From Fimbriimonadaceae bacterium (GTDB lineage Bacteria > Armatimonadota > Fimbriimonadia > Fimbriimonadales > Fimbriimonadaceae): 23,961 nt of DNA. The notes beneath the pieces are model-generated. The model saw only the letters and a list, made by a program, of their open reading frames with translations, was not told the origin of the DNA and did no database searches. Position numbers and translations under genes: made by a program. The stretch is taken from assembly GCA_019694835.1 (NCBI GenBank), contig JAIBBE010000261.1, forward strand, positions 1 through 23,961. Reading direction: 5' to 3'. Position 1 is the stretch's first letter. Each line of letters begins with the position of its first letter. Positions 23,702 through 23,961 of this stretch are shown piece after piece.

Positions 23702-23717
23702 GCTATTCGCAAATAGC
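23702..23717. other. Hairpin downstream of the minus-strand WGR gene
   Basis: GCTATT and AATAGC form a perfect 6-bp stem around CGCA. It lies 27 bp past the stop of the minus-strand gene, where a transcript 3' end would be expected, but no U tract follows, so it may stabilise the 3' end rather than terminate transcription. Confidence 0.3.
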
Positions 23718-23743
23718 GAACGGTCGGCCGCCACCACGGGGCA

Positions 23744-23961
23744 CTACCTATCCAGCCGGCGATAGCCATGCCGGACACGCAAGCGCTCGATCCGCTTGAG
23801 TTCGCGTAGGGCCGCCTCCTCCTGGAGGAACACTTCGCGCTTCACGCCGCCGCGCCGATTGCCGAGACCATACCAGCGCCGGACGAGCACGAAGGCGCCG
23901 AACAAGTCGCGTTCGAGGGCGAGGGTGTAGCCACGGGTATCGCTCCTGAACTCAATCCGCA
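23744..23961 (-). CDS. WGR-domain protein, 3' end only
   Basis: The minus-strand frame is open from the window edge to a TAG at 23744-23746, giving the last ~71 residues of a longer protein. The segment reads as a WGR domain: an N-terminal strand (FRSDTRGYTLALERDLFG), then VLVRRWYGLGNRRGG, where the central Trp-Tyr-Gly replaces the classic Trp-Gly-Arg, then a basic helical end (ALRELKRIERLRVRHGYRRL). WGR domains bind nucleic acids in PARPs and in bacterial accessory proteins. The protein's start, and any partner domain, lie outside the window. Short WGR-only proteins are common on integrative elements, so this may be nearly the full length. Confidence 0.7.
   Translation of the reverse strand, partial: RIEFRSDTRGYTLALERDLFGAFVLVRRWYGLGNRRGGVKREVFLQEEAALRELKRIERLRVRHGYRRLDR

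Larger units (their letters stand above)
23290..23743. other. 454-bp intergenic region with short repeats and dyads, no supported gene
   Basis: Overlapping open frames exist on both strands (for example 23305-23799 + and 23260-23778 -), but they lack SD signals, have shadow-like composition and overlap the WGR gene at the right end. The region instead holds an 18-bp near-palindrome, a 6-bp stem-loop, two tandem pairs of an 11-bp repeat plus one single copy, and a hairpin next to the WGR gene's stop. Confidence 0.55.

Noticed and set aside
23305..23799. Plus-strand open frame of 164 codons in the right-hand gap
   Set aside because: No SD, shadow-like composition, spans the 11-bp repeats and overlaps the minus-strand WGR gene.

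Overview
The window looks like an accessory region (integrated island or ICE-like element) of a high-GC proteobacterium, most likely a betaproteobacterium. This rests on codon choice, Dpp-type permeases, a VirD4/TraD-like ATPase, a DUF1615-type lipoprotein and a WGR-domain fragment. No tRNA, rRNA, integrase, IS element or CRISPR array was seen, so element boundaries are not visible and taxonomy is inference.

Left block (1-8180, all +): the 3' part of a DppB-type permease, a DppC-type permease, a class I SAM methyltransferase, an unrecognised 897-aa Cys-containing protein, a small degenerate receiver-like protein, a 705-aa receiver/coiled-coil protein with a HEPN-like RN-x3-H motif near its C-terminus, and a second SAM methyltransferase. 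Spacings run from a 14-bp overlap to a 20-bp gap, so this reads as one operon whose promoter lies off-window. The 2.1-5.4 kb part is visibly poorer in GC than its surroundings.

Middle block (8167-16237): a minus-strand 664-aa receiver protein converges on the left operon with a 14-bp overlap. It belongs to the same unusual long-receiver class as the 705-aa protein. Divergent from it are a four-helix membrane protein, a membrane-anchored VWA protein and a Ycf46-like AAA+ ATPase. A Ycf35/DUF1257-like protein with a DUF2997-like tail and a PflX-type radical SAM protein follow after a 435-bp gap. Ycf46, Ycf35/DUF1257 and DUF2997 are known neighbours elsewhere, so this block probably works as one membrane-associated AAA+/VWA/Fe-S machine.

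Right block (16378-23961): a VirD4/TraD-like ATPase, a small exported protein, a small membrane protein, a DUF1615 transglycosylase-like lipoprotein, a cREC receiver protein, two exported proteins and one tiny protein. These are followed by a repeat-containing gap and the 3' end of a minus-strand WGR-domain gene.

The strongest non-coding signal is a roughly 55-bp element present three times (10280, 14181, 16241). It has identical internal spacing and lies upstream of three separate transcription units, which suggests co-regulation of the membrane/VWA/AAA+ unit, the Ycf35/radical SAM unit and the VirD4 unit. The best candidates for an undescribed system are the methyltransferase/receiver/HEPN-like operon with its minus-strand receiver relative, and the element-linked VWA-Ycf46-radical SAM cluster.
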